Positions 39,991 through 48,902 of a stretch of DNA of 64,000 nt are shown one piece after another. How positions within the stretch are numbered: position 1 is the first letter of the stretch; each line of letters starts with the position of its first letter. The notes under the pieces were generated by a model. It saw only the letters and a program-made list of their open reading frames with translations. It was not told the DNA's origin and ran no database searches. Where the stretch lies: positions 19,843 through 83,842 of the forward strand of contig CAZIFW010000006.1 of assembly GCA_964538275.1 (NCBI GenBank), written 5' to 3'. A program made the position numbers and the translations under genes. The DNA comes from CANIGN01 sp964538275. GTDB lineage: Bacteria; Bdellovibrionota; UBA2428.

Positions 39991-42174
39991 CTAGTTATTT
40001 TCTTCAATATTTTGAATCCAATCATGAATAATTTGGGTAGCTTTTAGGTCTACTCTATTACTGGAAATGGGAGGCATTCGAATATTTTTGTTTGAAGAAT
40101 GTGTTCTTTGAAAAATTGAGCTCAGAGAAGGATCTCCAGCTTTCACTCTGTAAGGCATGTAGGTGTCCTCAAATCTGTCTTGAATGCTTGGAACGTTTAT
40201 AATGTTCATGTCTTGAGTAGCAATATGATACCTAAAATCCATTTGGCCTGGCGCGGGACCACTTGCACTGTGACAGCTGGTACAATTTGCAGCCAAGTAA
40301 CTTTTACTTCTTAGCTCTAGCGAAGCTCCAGACAAATACGGGTTCACAAGACTTTGGTACTGAAACACGCTTCCTATATTTCTACTGAAGAGATTGTTGT
40401 TTTTCATACGCTCTAAAAAATTAGTCGCTAAGTCGGATGAATTATTAAGCTGTCCGGTATGAGCTCCTAGAACAAAGCCTGCAGACATGTTGTGGCATAC
40501 AAGACAATTATTTCTGCTGGGATAATTCCACTTTAAAGGAACTTCTTTAGAAGAAAGTAAAAGTTCTTCCTCGGGAGTCGCCTTTACTAAAAGTTCCTCC
40601 GTGAGTTCTCCGTCTAAAAGAAAAGCTTCGTTTTGTTCGTCATTCCACTTGTAGGTGTAGCCTCTCCATCCTTCTGTGTGATGAAAGAGAACTCTTGTTT
40701 CTAGTCTTTTAGTGCGGCCATTCGCTAAAGGGATTTGAAAATGTTTTATAAAATAAGTGCCTACGGGAAAGCTCCATTCGGTGCGAGGAGTAAACCCAAT
40801 TTTACCTACACTGGGTAGAGCCATCCAACGTGATTTTTCTGCACCATCCGACCAAAGAGGAGAGTTGACGGAATATTTTTCTAAGCCCTCAACAGGTGTA
40901 AGTGTTTCAAGATTTGAGAAAAAACCAGCTTCTGAAAGTTTTTCAGGAATTGCCATTTGATTGTTAGGCTGAGTTTCTTTTTTTTCTCTAAGTTTATAAA
41001 TACTGCCGGTATGACTAATTACGTAAAGCTCGCCTTGTAGATCTTGAGCAAAAGAACTGGGTTGAGATATTTGAGCAATTTCAAAATTAGCTAAACCAAT
41101 GGTGTCGTTGTGTTTTAAAGCCCATATTTGGCCTGATACGTAGTCTCCGTAAATATAGTGTCGTTTGAGCTTAGGCATGAGGTTACCGTTGTAAACGTAA
41201 CCTCCTGTTATGCTTCTTCCAGGATTGTGAGCGTATTCCCATACAGGCTTTACAAAAGAGTCTTGAGTGAGATTCTCAGGGTTGTTGTGGTTGGTGCTGG
41301 CTTCGAATATTCGCCAGCCATAGTTTTTTGCCTTTTGGATAATGTTGATTTCTTCGAGTCTATTTTGCCCCACATCTGCTAGCCAAAGTTGCTGAGTTTC
41401 TTTATCAAAAGAAAAACGCCAAGGGTTGCGTAGTCCTAGCGCCCAAATCTCGGGGCGATAATTTGCTTGAGAAGTAAAAGGATTATCATTTGGTATTGAG
41501 TATGTGTTTTGATTATTAACATCAATGCGCAAAATTTTGCCCCAGAGGGATTCAGTGTTTTGAGAGTTATTAAAAGGGTCTCCAGCTCCACCTCCATCAC
41601 CCACACCGATGTAAAGCATTCCGTCGGGTCCGAAAGAAATCATACCGCCGTTATGGTTAGTATACTCTCTAAAGTCTTTTCTAATTTCTAAAATAACTTC
41701 ATTAAAGTTTGGGTCAGCAATTAGGGGATTTGTTAGAGAACGGCGCATGCGCGCAATGGCTAGTCGAACGGGATTATCAGCGGTATAGGAAACATAAAAA
41801 TAACCACTTGTTTCATAGTCGGGAGCAAAGGCTAGGCCGAGTAGTCCCATTTCGCCACCTTGCTGAGAAACTTTGTTTCTTAAATTGGCAAAATTTTGTG
41901 AAGAGGCATTTGTATTAGGTCGCTTTGTAACAAGTTTTATAACTCCACTTTGTTCAACAACGTAGAAGTTTTCTTCCTGCTCAGATGCTTGGGTCATAAA
42001 AATCGGCTGATTGAATCTGATTCCCGTGAAAGCATCGCTTAGTTCTACTTGAGAGGAATCAGGCGCATTGAGCGGAAACTTAGAGCTCTTGGGCCTGAAC
42101 GGACTTTGAGCCAATGAGTTTTGAGAAATCAGTAGAATCGATAAGCAAATAAGTAAAAACTTAGAAATTTTCAT
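39991..42174 (-). CDS. Secreted sugar dehydrogenase-like propeller fused to dihaem cytochrome c region
   Basis: From Met 42174 the 727-residue protein has a signal peptide (ISKFLLICLSILLISQNSLAQ). A six-bladed glucose/sorbosone dehydrogenase-type propeller follows (GEMGLLGLAFAPDY, HNGGMISFGPDGMLYIGVGDGG, EIWALGLRNPWRFSFD). The C-terminal half resembles the SO2930-type dihaem cytochrome family (SPLWSDGAEKSRWMALP, FPVGTYFIKHF, ETRVLFHHTEGWRGYTYKWN), with two CxxCH haem sites (CLVCH and CTSCH). The fusion suggests a periplasmic PQQ-type oxidoreductase passing electrons to its own haems. The upstream gene overlaps by 14 bases and is probably functionally linked. Confidence 0.85.
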   Translation of the reverse strand: MKISKFLLICLSILLISQNSLAQSPFRPKSSKFPLNAPDSSQVELSDAFTGIRFNQPIFMTQASEQEENFYVVEQSGVIKLVTKRPNTNASSQNFANLRNKVSQQGGEMGLLGLAFAPDYETSGYFYVSYTADNPVRLAIARMRRSLTNPLIADPNFNEVILEIRKDFREYTNHNGGMISFGPDGMLYIGVGDGGGAGDPFNNSQNTESLWGKILRIDVNNQNTYSIPNDNPFTSQANYRPEIWALGLRNPWRFSFDKETQQLWLADVGQNRLEEINIIQKAKNYGWRIFEASTNHNNPENLTQDSFVKPVWEYAHNPGRSITGGYVYNGNLMPKLKRHYIYGDYVSGQIWALKHNDTIGLANFEIAQISQPSSFAQDLQGELYVISHTGSIYKLREKKETQPNNQMAIPEKLSEAGFFSNLETLTPVEGLEKYSVNSPLWSDGAEKSRWMALPSVGKIGFTPRTEWSFPVGTYFIKHFQIPLANGRTKRLETRVLFHHTEGWRGYTYKWNDEQNEAFLLDGELTEELLVKATPEEELLLSSKEVPLKWNYPSRNNCLVCHNMSAGFVLGAHTGQLNNSSDLATNFLERMKNNNLFSRNIGSVFQYQSLVNPYLSGASLELRSKSYLAANCTSCHSASGPAPGQMDFRYHIATQDMNIINVPSIQDRFEDTYMPYRVKAGDPSLSSIFQRTHSSNKNIRMPPISSNRVDLKATQIIHDWIQNIEENN

Positions 42175-43486
42175 GTGTAGCTTCCTCATTTAAATTAAGC
42201 GTGTATTCTTCAAAAAAATTATCTTCAACATTTCCGGTTTTAATTGTTCTTAAGAGAAGTACATTTCCATTCGGTTTAAAACTTGGAAAGCTAATGCCCT
42301 CGTTTTCTTTCATGCCGGCAAACTCCCAAGTTGCTCCGTCTTCAATGCGGGTGATGTATGCGCCCAAGTTTACTTTTTGGCTTTCGTTTGTGGCTATATA
42401 GGTAACAAATTTATTATCATAGCTAAAATCTACTTTGCTTGTTCGAGTACCTAGATCAAGTACTGATTGGCAGGTCTTATCTAGGGTGTTTACTTTTATG
42501 ATATGTGTTGTGTGAGTGCCTTCTGGGCCGAAGAGGTAGCCTCCAATCATTGTTCCGTCTTTTGAGAGAATGGGAGTAGATGCTTTTAAGTTGGGGCAGA
42601 GTAAAGTTTTGTTACCAATCGGAGTTATCGTATTTTCAGTTTCGTTAAATGAGAAATCTTTGTAGGCAACTTCAAGGCTCCATGCCGTAATCACTCTGTA
42701 AGTGTTTGCCTCCAATATCCCAATAGACTGATATTGATCAGACATTTCGTCGTCTTGGTAGATAGGTGAAATGTTTAAAGCGTTAGAGGGGTTTTCAAAA
42801 ATACTTTGGGCATTGAAAAACCTAAGTCGAGTGGGAAGGGTTAAAAAGCGAGCGTCTGGTGAGGCAATAAGATCAAAAGCACCTTGAAAGGGAATCTCTT
42901 TTAAATTTAGCGTATCAAAGAGATATGTTTTATCTCCCGTATAATAAGATTGAAAAACATCATTAACAGGTCGACTGTAATAGCCAATCTTTCGAGGTAT
43001 TCGAATTTTTTTAAGCTCTATTATTTCAGCTTCGAGAGCTTTTTTTGTTAGGGAATTAAGAGGGGAAATAGAAATAGCTGTATTGCACTGAGATTTGAGA
43101 AGTGAAAAAAGTTCCTTAAGTGTTGGACCTTCTTTAAAGCCTGGAACAAGTGATCCACAAATTCTTGATTTCTTAAAAAGTGAAATCGAAGGGTAATGAT
43201 GAAAAAATCCTAACTTTATAAAATTCTCAGAAGCCTCAATAAGTGGAAATTTAGAATTTAATAATGGATTTAAGGGGTCGTTGACTACTAAGAGTTTTAT
43301 TTTATTCGCTTTGGCTAGAATTTTGATACCTTTAAGGCCCTCTTTAGACAAAGGCATGGCTTCGGATACTGCATAGACAAGAGTGAGGGGTTCGTTATGA
43401 GTAATTTTTTGGAATTCAGACCACGTTAGCGTTTTGCCATGAGCAAATTGAAAGATGAGTAGAAAGAAAAGTAAGAGTTTTTTCAT
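42161..43486 (-). CDS. Secreted thioredoxin-like plus beta-propeller-like protein
   Basis: The 441-residue product has a signal peptide (MKKLLLFFLLIFQFAHG). An N-terminal domain of about 130 residues follows, whose order (TLVYAVSEAMPLSKEG, LLVVNDP, HHYPSISLFKKSRICGSLVPGF) resembles a thioredoxin fold without a CxxC. The rest contains repeated strand blocks (SPDARFLTLPT; SYDNKFVTYIAT; SFKPNGNVLLL) typical of TolB-like propellers. It overlaps the following dehydrogenase-cytochrome gene by 14 bases, so the two are translated together. A role in presenting or maturing that enzyme is possible but unproven. Confidence 0.65.
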   Translation of the reverse strand: MKKLLLFFLLIFQFAHGKTLTWSEFQKITHNEPLTLVYAVSEAMPLSKEGLKGIKILAKANKIKLLVVNDPLNPLLNSKFPLIEASENFIKLGFFHHYPSISLFKKSRICGSLVPGFKEGPTLKELFSLLKSQCNTAISISPLNSLTKKALEAEIIELKKIRIPRKIGYYSRPVNDVFQSYYTGDKTYLFDTLNLKEIPFQGAFDLIASPDARFLTLPTRLRFFNAQSIFENPSNALNISPIYQDDEMSDQYQSIGILEANTYRVITAWSLEVAYKDFSFNETENTITPIGNKTLLCPNLKASTPILSKDGTMIGGYLFGPEGTHTTHIIKVNTLDKTCQSVLDLGTRTSKVDFSYDNKFVTYIATNESQKVNLGAYITRIEDGATWEFAGMKENEGISFPSFKPNGNVLLLRTIKTGNVEDNFFEEYTLNLNEEATHENF

Positions 43487-43606
43487 CACTCATAATTTTG
43501 CTTCACATTCATAAACTTACAAGACGCAGCTTGTGAAAATTAAAAATGGGACACAGGATAAGATCCTGCATCCCTTCTAGAAAGTTAAATAAAACTTACA
43601 ATCGCT

Positions 43607-45169
43607 TTATTTAGAAGTGGGCGGAGTTGTAGTTTTAATTGCGCTAGCTTCAGCTGGTTCTGCATTGTTGTATTGGTTTCTGTGATAAGCAGTAAAATTG
43701 ATCTGTCCATCGGAATAACCACTTAAGCTTAATTCGCTAATTGTCCAGGCTCCGTCTATACAATTGGCTGATGGGAGCCCTTTCAGATTATTTTCACCGG
43801 ATATTCCTAGGTAAACGGAATAATCATTAGCCGAACAAGTTCCTGAAATTGAGTAATTGTTAACGTTATTGTCGTCAATGTTGGCAGGAGTTGTGATTGT
43901 GACTTCTGGTCTAACTGTATTTTTAATAAATGAATCCGTTTTAACTGAAGAGATACCCATAGGATTGGTGTGGGTAACGCTTACAGAAACTTCTCCATCC
44001 GCAATGTCAAGGGCATCGGAACCTTCATCGGCCAAGTTTAAGTAAGTACGCCATATACCACCACTAGGTGCTTTTGAGTTTCCATTACAAGCAGGATCAG
44101 CGTTGTTTGCGTTACAGAGATATTCTTCACAGTCTAGTACTTGTGTATTTCCAGCGACAGTTAAACTTACATTTTCGGTTCCAATAAATTCACAATATCC
44201 AGATATTTGGTAACTTCCGATGTTTTCATTATCAAGTGTAGCATCTTCAAGTTCGTCATCATCGAGTTCAAACTCTACATTTGGAGTTGGAATTCTTCTT
44301 GGATTGTAAAGATATATTCCGCTATTGCCATCTCTCACTCGAGCTAGAACTGTAAAGAATTCGTTTTGGCCAACAGTTAATCCACTTACATTTAAATATG
44401 GATCTCTACCTTTAGATGTTGGAGGGTTTATTTCTTCTTCAGTTTGCCAGTTTACTAAAAGGTTGTTTCCAGTAATGGCATTCGCTAGGGCAACTGTGTC
44501 GAGTTGGTTTTTGTTAAGCGCTTTTACAACTTTATACTCGATTGGAGAAGGGCCTACATTGTTTATATATGCTCTTGTCCAGTTGAGAGTCACACCACCA
44601 GCAATAATTTCTTGGAAAAATAGTCCGCCTTTTCCTACGGTTGGTGAATCATTTGTGAGAGTCGTCACAGTTCTTAGATCTAAAACTTCACCGTCATCAC
44701 ATTCAGGTACACCACGACTTATGGGAGCGCAGTAATCTCTGTAATAAATTGCAAAATAGTATTGGGTATCTGGAGTCAAATTACTTGCTCCTGCGGTGTA
44801 TTTTTCCAATTCTGTGTCGAATTGAAAGTTATTGTTAGGTTCCCAATCGACTACAACAAATGGGCCCACTGTTGGATCTGTGTTGGTAATTTCATTCGCA
44901 GAATTTAAATTCTGTATAACGCTTACGCCTGAAGCTGTTGCGCCGACAATTCTGAAATCATAAGTGGCAGTTGCTCCCTTAAGTCCAGTGTTGGGCGATG
45001 CCCACTGTACGTTAACGCTGTTGGGACTTAGGTTACCAAAGTCGATATTGCTACCAAAGTTGTTGGTAACTGAGTTAAGTGCTTTTGCTGCGTCACTGCA
45101 GCCTTGAAGTAAAAGACCCAAGGCCAAAGCAACTCCATAAAAAGACAATTTATATTTTTTAAAATTCAT
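43607..45169 (-). CDS. Surface lipoprotein with fibronectin type III-like repeats
   Basis: The 520-residue protein has a lipobox signal (GLLLQGC, lipidated Cys). Repeated beta-sandwich segments follow with NxVNVQWASP, TPDTQYYFAIYYRDYC, AGGVTLNWTRAYINNV and VSGLTVGQNEFFTVLARV. Later repeats carry NYSISGTCS and SYQISGYCEF pairs with Cys residues. This is the layout of FN3-like and Ig-like adhesion modules, so it is probably an outer-membrane or surface lipoprotein. A GGAGGAG ribosome-binding site lies upstream of the ATG. Confidence 0.75.
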   Translation of the reverse strand: MNFKKYKLSFYGVALALGLLLQGCSDAAKALNSVTNNFGSNIDFGNLSPNSVNVQWASPNTGLKGATATYDFRIVGATASGVSVIQNLNSANEITNTDPTVGPFVVVDWEPNNNFQFDTELEKYTAGASNLTPDTQYYFAIYYRDYCAPISRGVPECDDGEVLDLRTVTTLTNDSPTVGKGGLFFQEIIAGGVTLNWTRAYINNVGPSPIEYKVVKALNKNQLDTVALANAITGNNLLVNWQTEEEINPPTSKGRDPYLNVSGLTVGQNEFFTVLARVRDGNSGIYLYNPRRIPTPNVEFELDDDELEDATLDNENIGSYQISGYCEFIGTENVSLTVAGNTQVLDCEEYLCNANNADPACNGNSKAPSGGIWRTYLNLADEGSDALDIADGEVSVSVTHTNPMGISSVKTDSFIKNTVRPEVTITTPANIDDNNVNNYSISGTCSANDYSVYLGISGENNLKGLPSANCIDGAWTISELSLSGYSDGQINFTAYHRNQYNNAEPAEASAIKTTTPPTSK

Positions 45170-45377
45170 AAGCTCCTCCGCTTTAAATAGATTAGAGATT
45201 GCTTTGATAATTGGTAGTTCAAATTAAAACTTCTAAAGAATGTTACGCTGCGCAGCTAGTTTTTAAGATGCTTATTCATCTTAAATTAATAATCAAAAAT
45301 AGCCTTCTATGTAATATGTCATCTTAGTTGTGTGTAGCTGGGAGATTAAAAAATCTAAAAAACAAGGGGAATGAAGC

Positions 45378-46115
45378 GTGAAACAATTTAAATTTTTAAC
45401 ATTAGGTTTAGTATTGAGCGGAGCATTGGTGACTTCTCAGGTGCATGCACTTGGAAAAAACACCACCAATACTGGATCGAGTTCTCAGGTAAGCAGCAAT
45501 ATGCAAAACTTCTTGCTGAGCTTGGGACTTTTCTACGCTAAGACAAATCCGCAAGTGGGTCCTATTTTAACTTCACTTGGAATTAACACACCCGCTGATC
45601 TTAATAATTTTCTTAAAGGCGATAAAAACGGCTCAAATATTCAAGATATTATTACAAATGCAGCTATACAGTATGCGTTTAGCAATCCACAATATGCAGG
45701 TCTTTTTGATCAAATGGGAGTTACGGACTTTGCAAGTTTAAAGGCTCTGTTAACTTCTGGAGGCGGTGGCGCTAATCAGCAGCTGTTGCTGAATCTTGCT
45801 TTTAATTACATGCAAGGAAATTCTAATTATCAGTCTTGGCTTTCGCAGTTAGGGGTGAACGATGCGAGTGACTTGCAGGGACTTTTGTCCGGAACAGGTG
45901 ATCAAACAGATTTGATGGCTGTTGTTTTGAATTTTGCAATGATTTACGCTCAGGCCAATCCTCAGTACGCACCTTATATTATGTTGATCAACATATTACT
46001 AAATAATCAGTCTTCTGGAATTGTAGACATAGCAAATCCATTCTTAGGTTCATTTGAGGGCTTAAGCAATGCAGAGATTAAACGTGTTCAAGCTGCTAAA
46101 AAGTTAAAACTGTAA
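45378..46115 (+). CDS. Secreted protein with four 45-residue tandem repeats
   Basis: The 245-residue product starts at GTG 45378 (upstream AAGGGGA) with a signal peptide ending VHA. Four related units follow at about residues 44-81, 92-127, 136-171 and 182-210. Each has the pattern A..YA..NPQY..L..LGV.D..DL..LLSG, joined by Gly/Asn-rich linkers. The units look like paired helices. No known repeat family is recognised. The protein could be a periplasmic or surface scaffold. Confidence 0.65.
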   Translation: MKQFKFLTLGLVLSGALVTSQVHALGKNTTNTGSSSQVSSNMQNFLLSLGLFYAKTNPQVGPILTSLGINTPADLNNFLKGDKNGSNIQDIITNAAIQYAFSNPQYAGLFDQMGVTDFASLKALLTSGGGGANQQLLLNLAFNYMQGNSNYQSWLSQLGVNDASDLQGLLSGTGDQTDLMAVVLNFAMIYAQANPQYAPYIMLINILLNNQSSGIVDIANPFLGSFEGLSNAEIKRVQAAKKLKL

Positions 46116-46149
46116 ATCATTTAGAAAATGACTCGCAATGAATCACATC

Positions 46150-46211
46150 TTCAATAGAAAACAGTCTATTGAACAGAAGTGGTGGGCTCTAAAAAAGAGC
46201 TCGCTACTTCT
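46150..46211 (+). terminator. Two consecutive hairpins after the repeat-protein gene
   Basis: Hairpin 1 has perfect nine-base arms TTCAATAGA (46150-46158) and TCTATTGAA (46165-46173). Hairpin 2 has 16-base arms at 46175-46190 and 46196-46211 with an AAAAA loop; its three imperfect positions are G-U wobbles in plus-strand RNA, so the fold favours the plus transcript. There is no T-run after it. Its end overlaps the last codons of the convergent sppA gene. Confidence 0.5.
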
Positions 46212-47208
46212 GCAGATTTATTTGCATCTGGTAGTGAGCGGGTAACAACATCGGTACTAAGCCTTGAAAGGGATGAAGCTGATCTAAGATGCGCTCCATA
46301 GGATTTGCATCTGTAGTGAGCTGACCTAAAATCCCGCCAATATTTCTTTTGGGTCGAGGTAGTCGCACAACTTTAAGATCACCGAGTTTTTTGTCGTCTT
46401 GAAGCCATTTGATGGCATCTTTAGGACCACCGTTTTTATCTACAAGTCCCAATTTTAAGGCCTGTTCACCCGTCATGATGCGACCATCTGCTACTTCACG
46501 AAGTTTTTCGAGCGGGATTTTTTCAGAGCGAGTTTTAGCAATGTCCATAATGAATTGCTCATGCACTTCTTTAAGCAAATTTTCTAAGTAGCTGCGTTCT
46601 TCGGGAGCTAATTCGCGAAATGGAGATCCAACATCTTTCATTTTTCCTGATTTAATCGTGACAGGTTTTAATTTTGCCCAAGTTGCTAGACCTTCCATAT
46701 TGAAAAATTGAAAAATTACTCCAATGGAGCCAGTTGTGGTTCCAGGAAGTGCATATATATCATCACAGGCAGCGGCCAAGTAGTAACCACCACTTGCGGC
46801 AACATCGCCCATACTGCAAACAATCGGAATAGTTTTCTTAAGCTCTAGTACGCGCATAAATAAGTCTTGAGTGGGGGCCACCGAGCCTCCTGGAGAGTTG
46901 ATATAAACCAAAAGACCTTTAACCTTTTTCTCTTTTACACCTTCTTCAATTTCATCAAGAGCATCAAAAATATCTTCACGAGATCCCATGATGACACCTT
47001 CGATATTCAGTTGAGCTATAACTTCGTCTGAAGACTTTAAGGAGCCTGTTCGAATAATGCGAGGATCAAAACTTTCAAAAAAATTAAAGGTTCTATCTAA
47101 GCTAAAATATGTTGTGAGAGAACAAGATCCCACTACAAGAAGCGTGATTAAGCCAGTAAAGATCCAAGGAAGAACACGAGGTTGCTCAGGTGAGGAATTG
47201 TACATTCT
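46204..47208 (-). CDS. sppA: Signal peptide peptidase SppA (short, 36K type)
   Basis: The short-type SppA (334 residues from Met 47208) is an inner-membrane serine protease that degrades cleaved signal peptides using a Ser-Lys dyad. The membrane helix (VLPWIFTGLITLLVVGSCSL), VYINSPGGSVAPTQDLF, the nucleophile Ser in GDVAASGGYYLAAACDDIYAL and the Lys in KSGKMKDVGSPFR are present. The open frame starts at 47256, but Met 47208 fits the family better; neither start has a clear ribosome-binding site. Confidence 0.9.
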   Translation of the reverse strand, partial: RMYNSSPEQPRVLPWIFTGLITLLVVGSCSLTTYFSLDRTFNFFESFDPRIIRTGSLKSSDEVIAQLNIEGVIMGSREDIFDALDEIEEGVKEKKVKGLLVYINSPGGSVAPTQDLFMRVLELKKTIPIVCSMGDVAASGGYYLAAACDDIYALPGTTTGSIGVIFQFFNMEGLATWAKLKPVTIKSGKMKDVGSPFRELAPEERSYLENLLKEVHEQFIMDIAKTRSEKIPLEKLREVADGRIMTGEQALKLGLVDKNGGPKDAIKWLQDDKKLGDLKVVRLPRPKRNIGGILGQLTTDANPMERILDQLHPFQGLVPMLLPAHYQMQINLQK

Positions 47209-47319
47209 GTAAAAATAACCCTTAAAAGCACCTTTCTCAAATACATTGCCTCTCATTCTTATGGCTCAGCAAAAAAAGGACTTTGACGCCCTTGTTTAGA
47301 GTCGTTAATCTAGCTGCTT

Positions 47320-48216
47320 ATGGAAAAACTTGATCGAATTCGCGTAGCTACCTTGCAATATTTTATTCGTCCAGTATCTACTTACGAGCAGTTTTTTGAT
47401 CAAGTTGCGGGATTAGTAGAAACTGCGGCCGACTATAAATGCCACCTTTTAGTATTTCCCGAATACTTTACCGTTCAACTTCTTACGCTAGGTGAAATTA
47501 AAAAGCCTATTAAAGAACAGGTGCGTGATCTTGCTAAGCAATCTTCTCGTTTTGTTGAAAGTATGAAGACTCTCGCTAAAAAAAGCAAAATGTATATTGT
47601 TGCTGGAACAATTCCTGTATTTGATGAAAAAACTGGCGAGCTTATTAATCGTTGCCACTTTTTTAGTCCGGCGGGTGATGTAGGTGTTCAAGATAAACTT
47701 CACATGACTCGCTTTGAAAAAGAAGATTGGATTGTAAGCCCAGGAAAGCGCTTTAAAGTTTTTGATACCAACTTTGGAAAAGTCGCAATTGCGATTTGTT
47801 ACGATGTCGAATTTCCTGAACTTGCTCGTACCGCAGCTCGAGCGGGTGCGACTGTGTTAATCGTACCAAGTTGCACGGATGATCGCCAGGGTTACTTACG
47901 TGTACGTTACTGTGCACAAGCTCGCGCTATTGAAAACCAAATGTATGTTATTCATTCTTCTACTGTTGGCTCGCTCCCGATGGTGCCTGCGGTTTCTTTG
48001 AACTACGGTCAAGCCTCTATTTTAACTCCGAGTGACTTTGCCTTTTCTAGAGATGGTGTTTTGGCTGAAGGAATTCCAAATCAAGAGACAATGGTAATCG
48101 GGGAATTAAATCTAAAACTAATTGAAGATAGTCGTGCTTCTGGCACAGTACTTCCTTTGCTTGATAGCCAACTTACCGCAGAATTTACGCGAGAAGTGGA
48201 TTTGGTAACGTTCTAA
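47320..48216 (+). CDS. Nitrilase-superfamily carbon-nitrogen hydrolase
   Basis: The 298-residue enzyme has the Glu-Lys-Cys triad of the nitrilase/amidase superfamily: VFPEYFTVQ, DKLHMTRFE and AICYDVEFPELAR. The substrate (an amide, nitrile or N-carbamoyl compound) cannot be told. Its stop overlaps the start of the GNAT gene by one base. In other bacteria these two activities occur as a single fused protein (GNAT followed by hydrolase), so they probably act together on one substrate. Confidence 0.9.
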   Translation: MEKLDRIRVATLQYFIRPVSTYEQFFDQVAGLVETAADYKCHLLVFPEYFTVQLLTLGEIKKPIKEQVRDLAKQSSRFVESMKTLAKKSKMYIVAGTIPVFDEKTGELINRCHFFSPAGDVGVQDKLHMTRFEKEDWIVSPGKRFKVFDTNFGKVAIAICYDVEFPELARTAARAGATVLIVPSCTDDRQGYLRVRYCAQARAIENQMYVIHSSTVGSLPMVPAVSLNYGQASILTPSDFAFSRDGVLAEGIPNQETMVIGELNLKLIEDSRASGTVLPLLDSQLTAEFTREVDLVTF

Positions 48217-48902
48217 TGCCCTCTAAGAAGTTTCGAGTACGACGTACTGAAGAAAAAGATATTCCTGCGTTGATTGATATTTGTAAATTGGTTTATCCAG
48301 ACAGTCCCGCGTGGTCTGAAGCTCAGCTCTTATCGCATCAAAAAGTTTTTTCTGAAGGACAGCTTGTTGCTGAATCTGTAGAGACTGGAAAAATAGTAGG
48401 TTTTGCGGCTTCATTGATTGTGAATTGGGACGACTATGAGTGGGTCACTCCTTGGCGTGATTTTACTGACGGAGGAATGTTTACAAATCATGATCCTGTG
48501 CAGGGTCGCACGTTGTACGGAGCGGAGATTATGGTAGACCCGAGTTGCCAGGGTACAGGATGTGGCAAGGCTTTATATGTGGCCCGACAAGAATTGGTTG
48601 AGCACCTTAAATTAGTTCGTATTCGTGCAGGAGCGCGCTTAAGAAGTTACCATAAATACTCTTCTAAAATGAGTGCTGAAGATTATGTAAAGCAAGTGGT
48701 GAATGGAAAGTTGATAGATAAAACTTTAACTTTCCAACTCAAGCGAGGTTTTCACGTGTTAAAGGTAATATCAAATTATCTGCGGCACGACCCAGAAAGT
48801 TTGGGATATGCCGCAGTGATTGAGTGGATTAATCCCAAAGAAGCTAGCGAGCGACACTATGAACAACTTAAGAAAAGCCCTTACTTCATACTGCCGTCGT
48901 GA
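48216..48902 (+). CDS. GNAT-family N-acetyltransferase
   Basis: The 228-residue protein has the GNAT acetyl-CoA site in AEIMVDPSCQGTGCGKALY (the Q/RxxGxG/A loop) preceded by GKIVGFAASLIVNW. The start codon overlaps the nitrilase stop, indicating translational coupling. The substrate is unknown. The end overlaps the convergent 741-codon frame by 22 bases. Confidence 0.85.
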   Translation: MPSKKFRVRRTEEKDIPALIDICKLVYPDSPAWSEAQLLSHQKVFSEGQLVAESVETGKIVGFAASLIVNWDDYEWVTPWRDFTDGGMFTNHDPVQGRTLYGAEIMVDPSCQGTGCGKALYVARQELVEHLKLVRIRAGARLRSYHKYSSKMSAEDYVKQVVNGKLIDKTLTFQLKRGFHVLKVISNYLRHDPESLGYAAVIEWINPKEASERHYEQLKKSPYFILPS

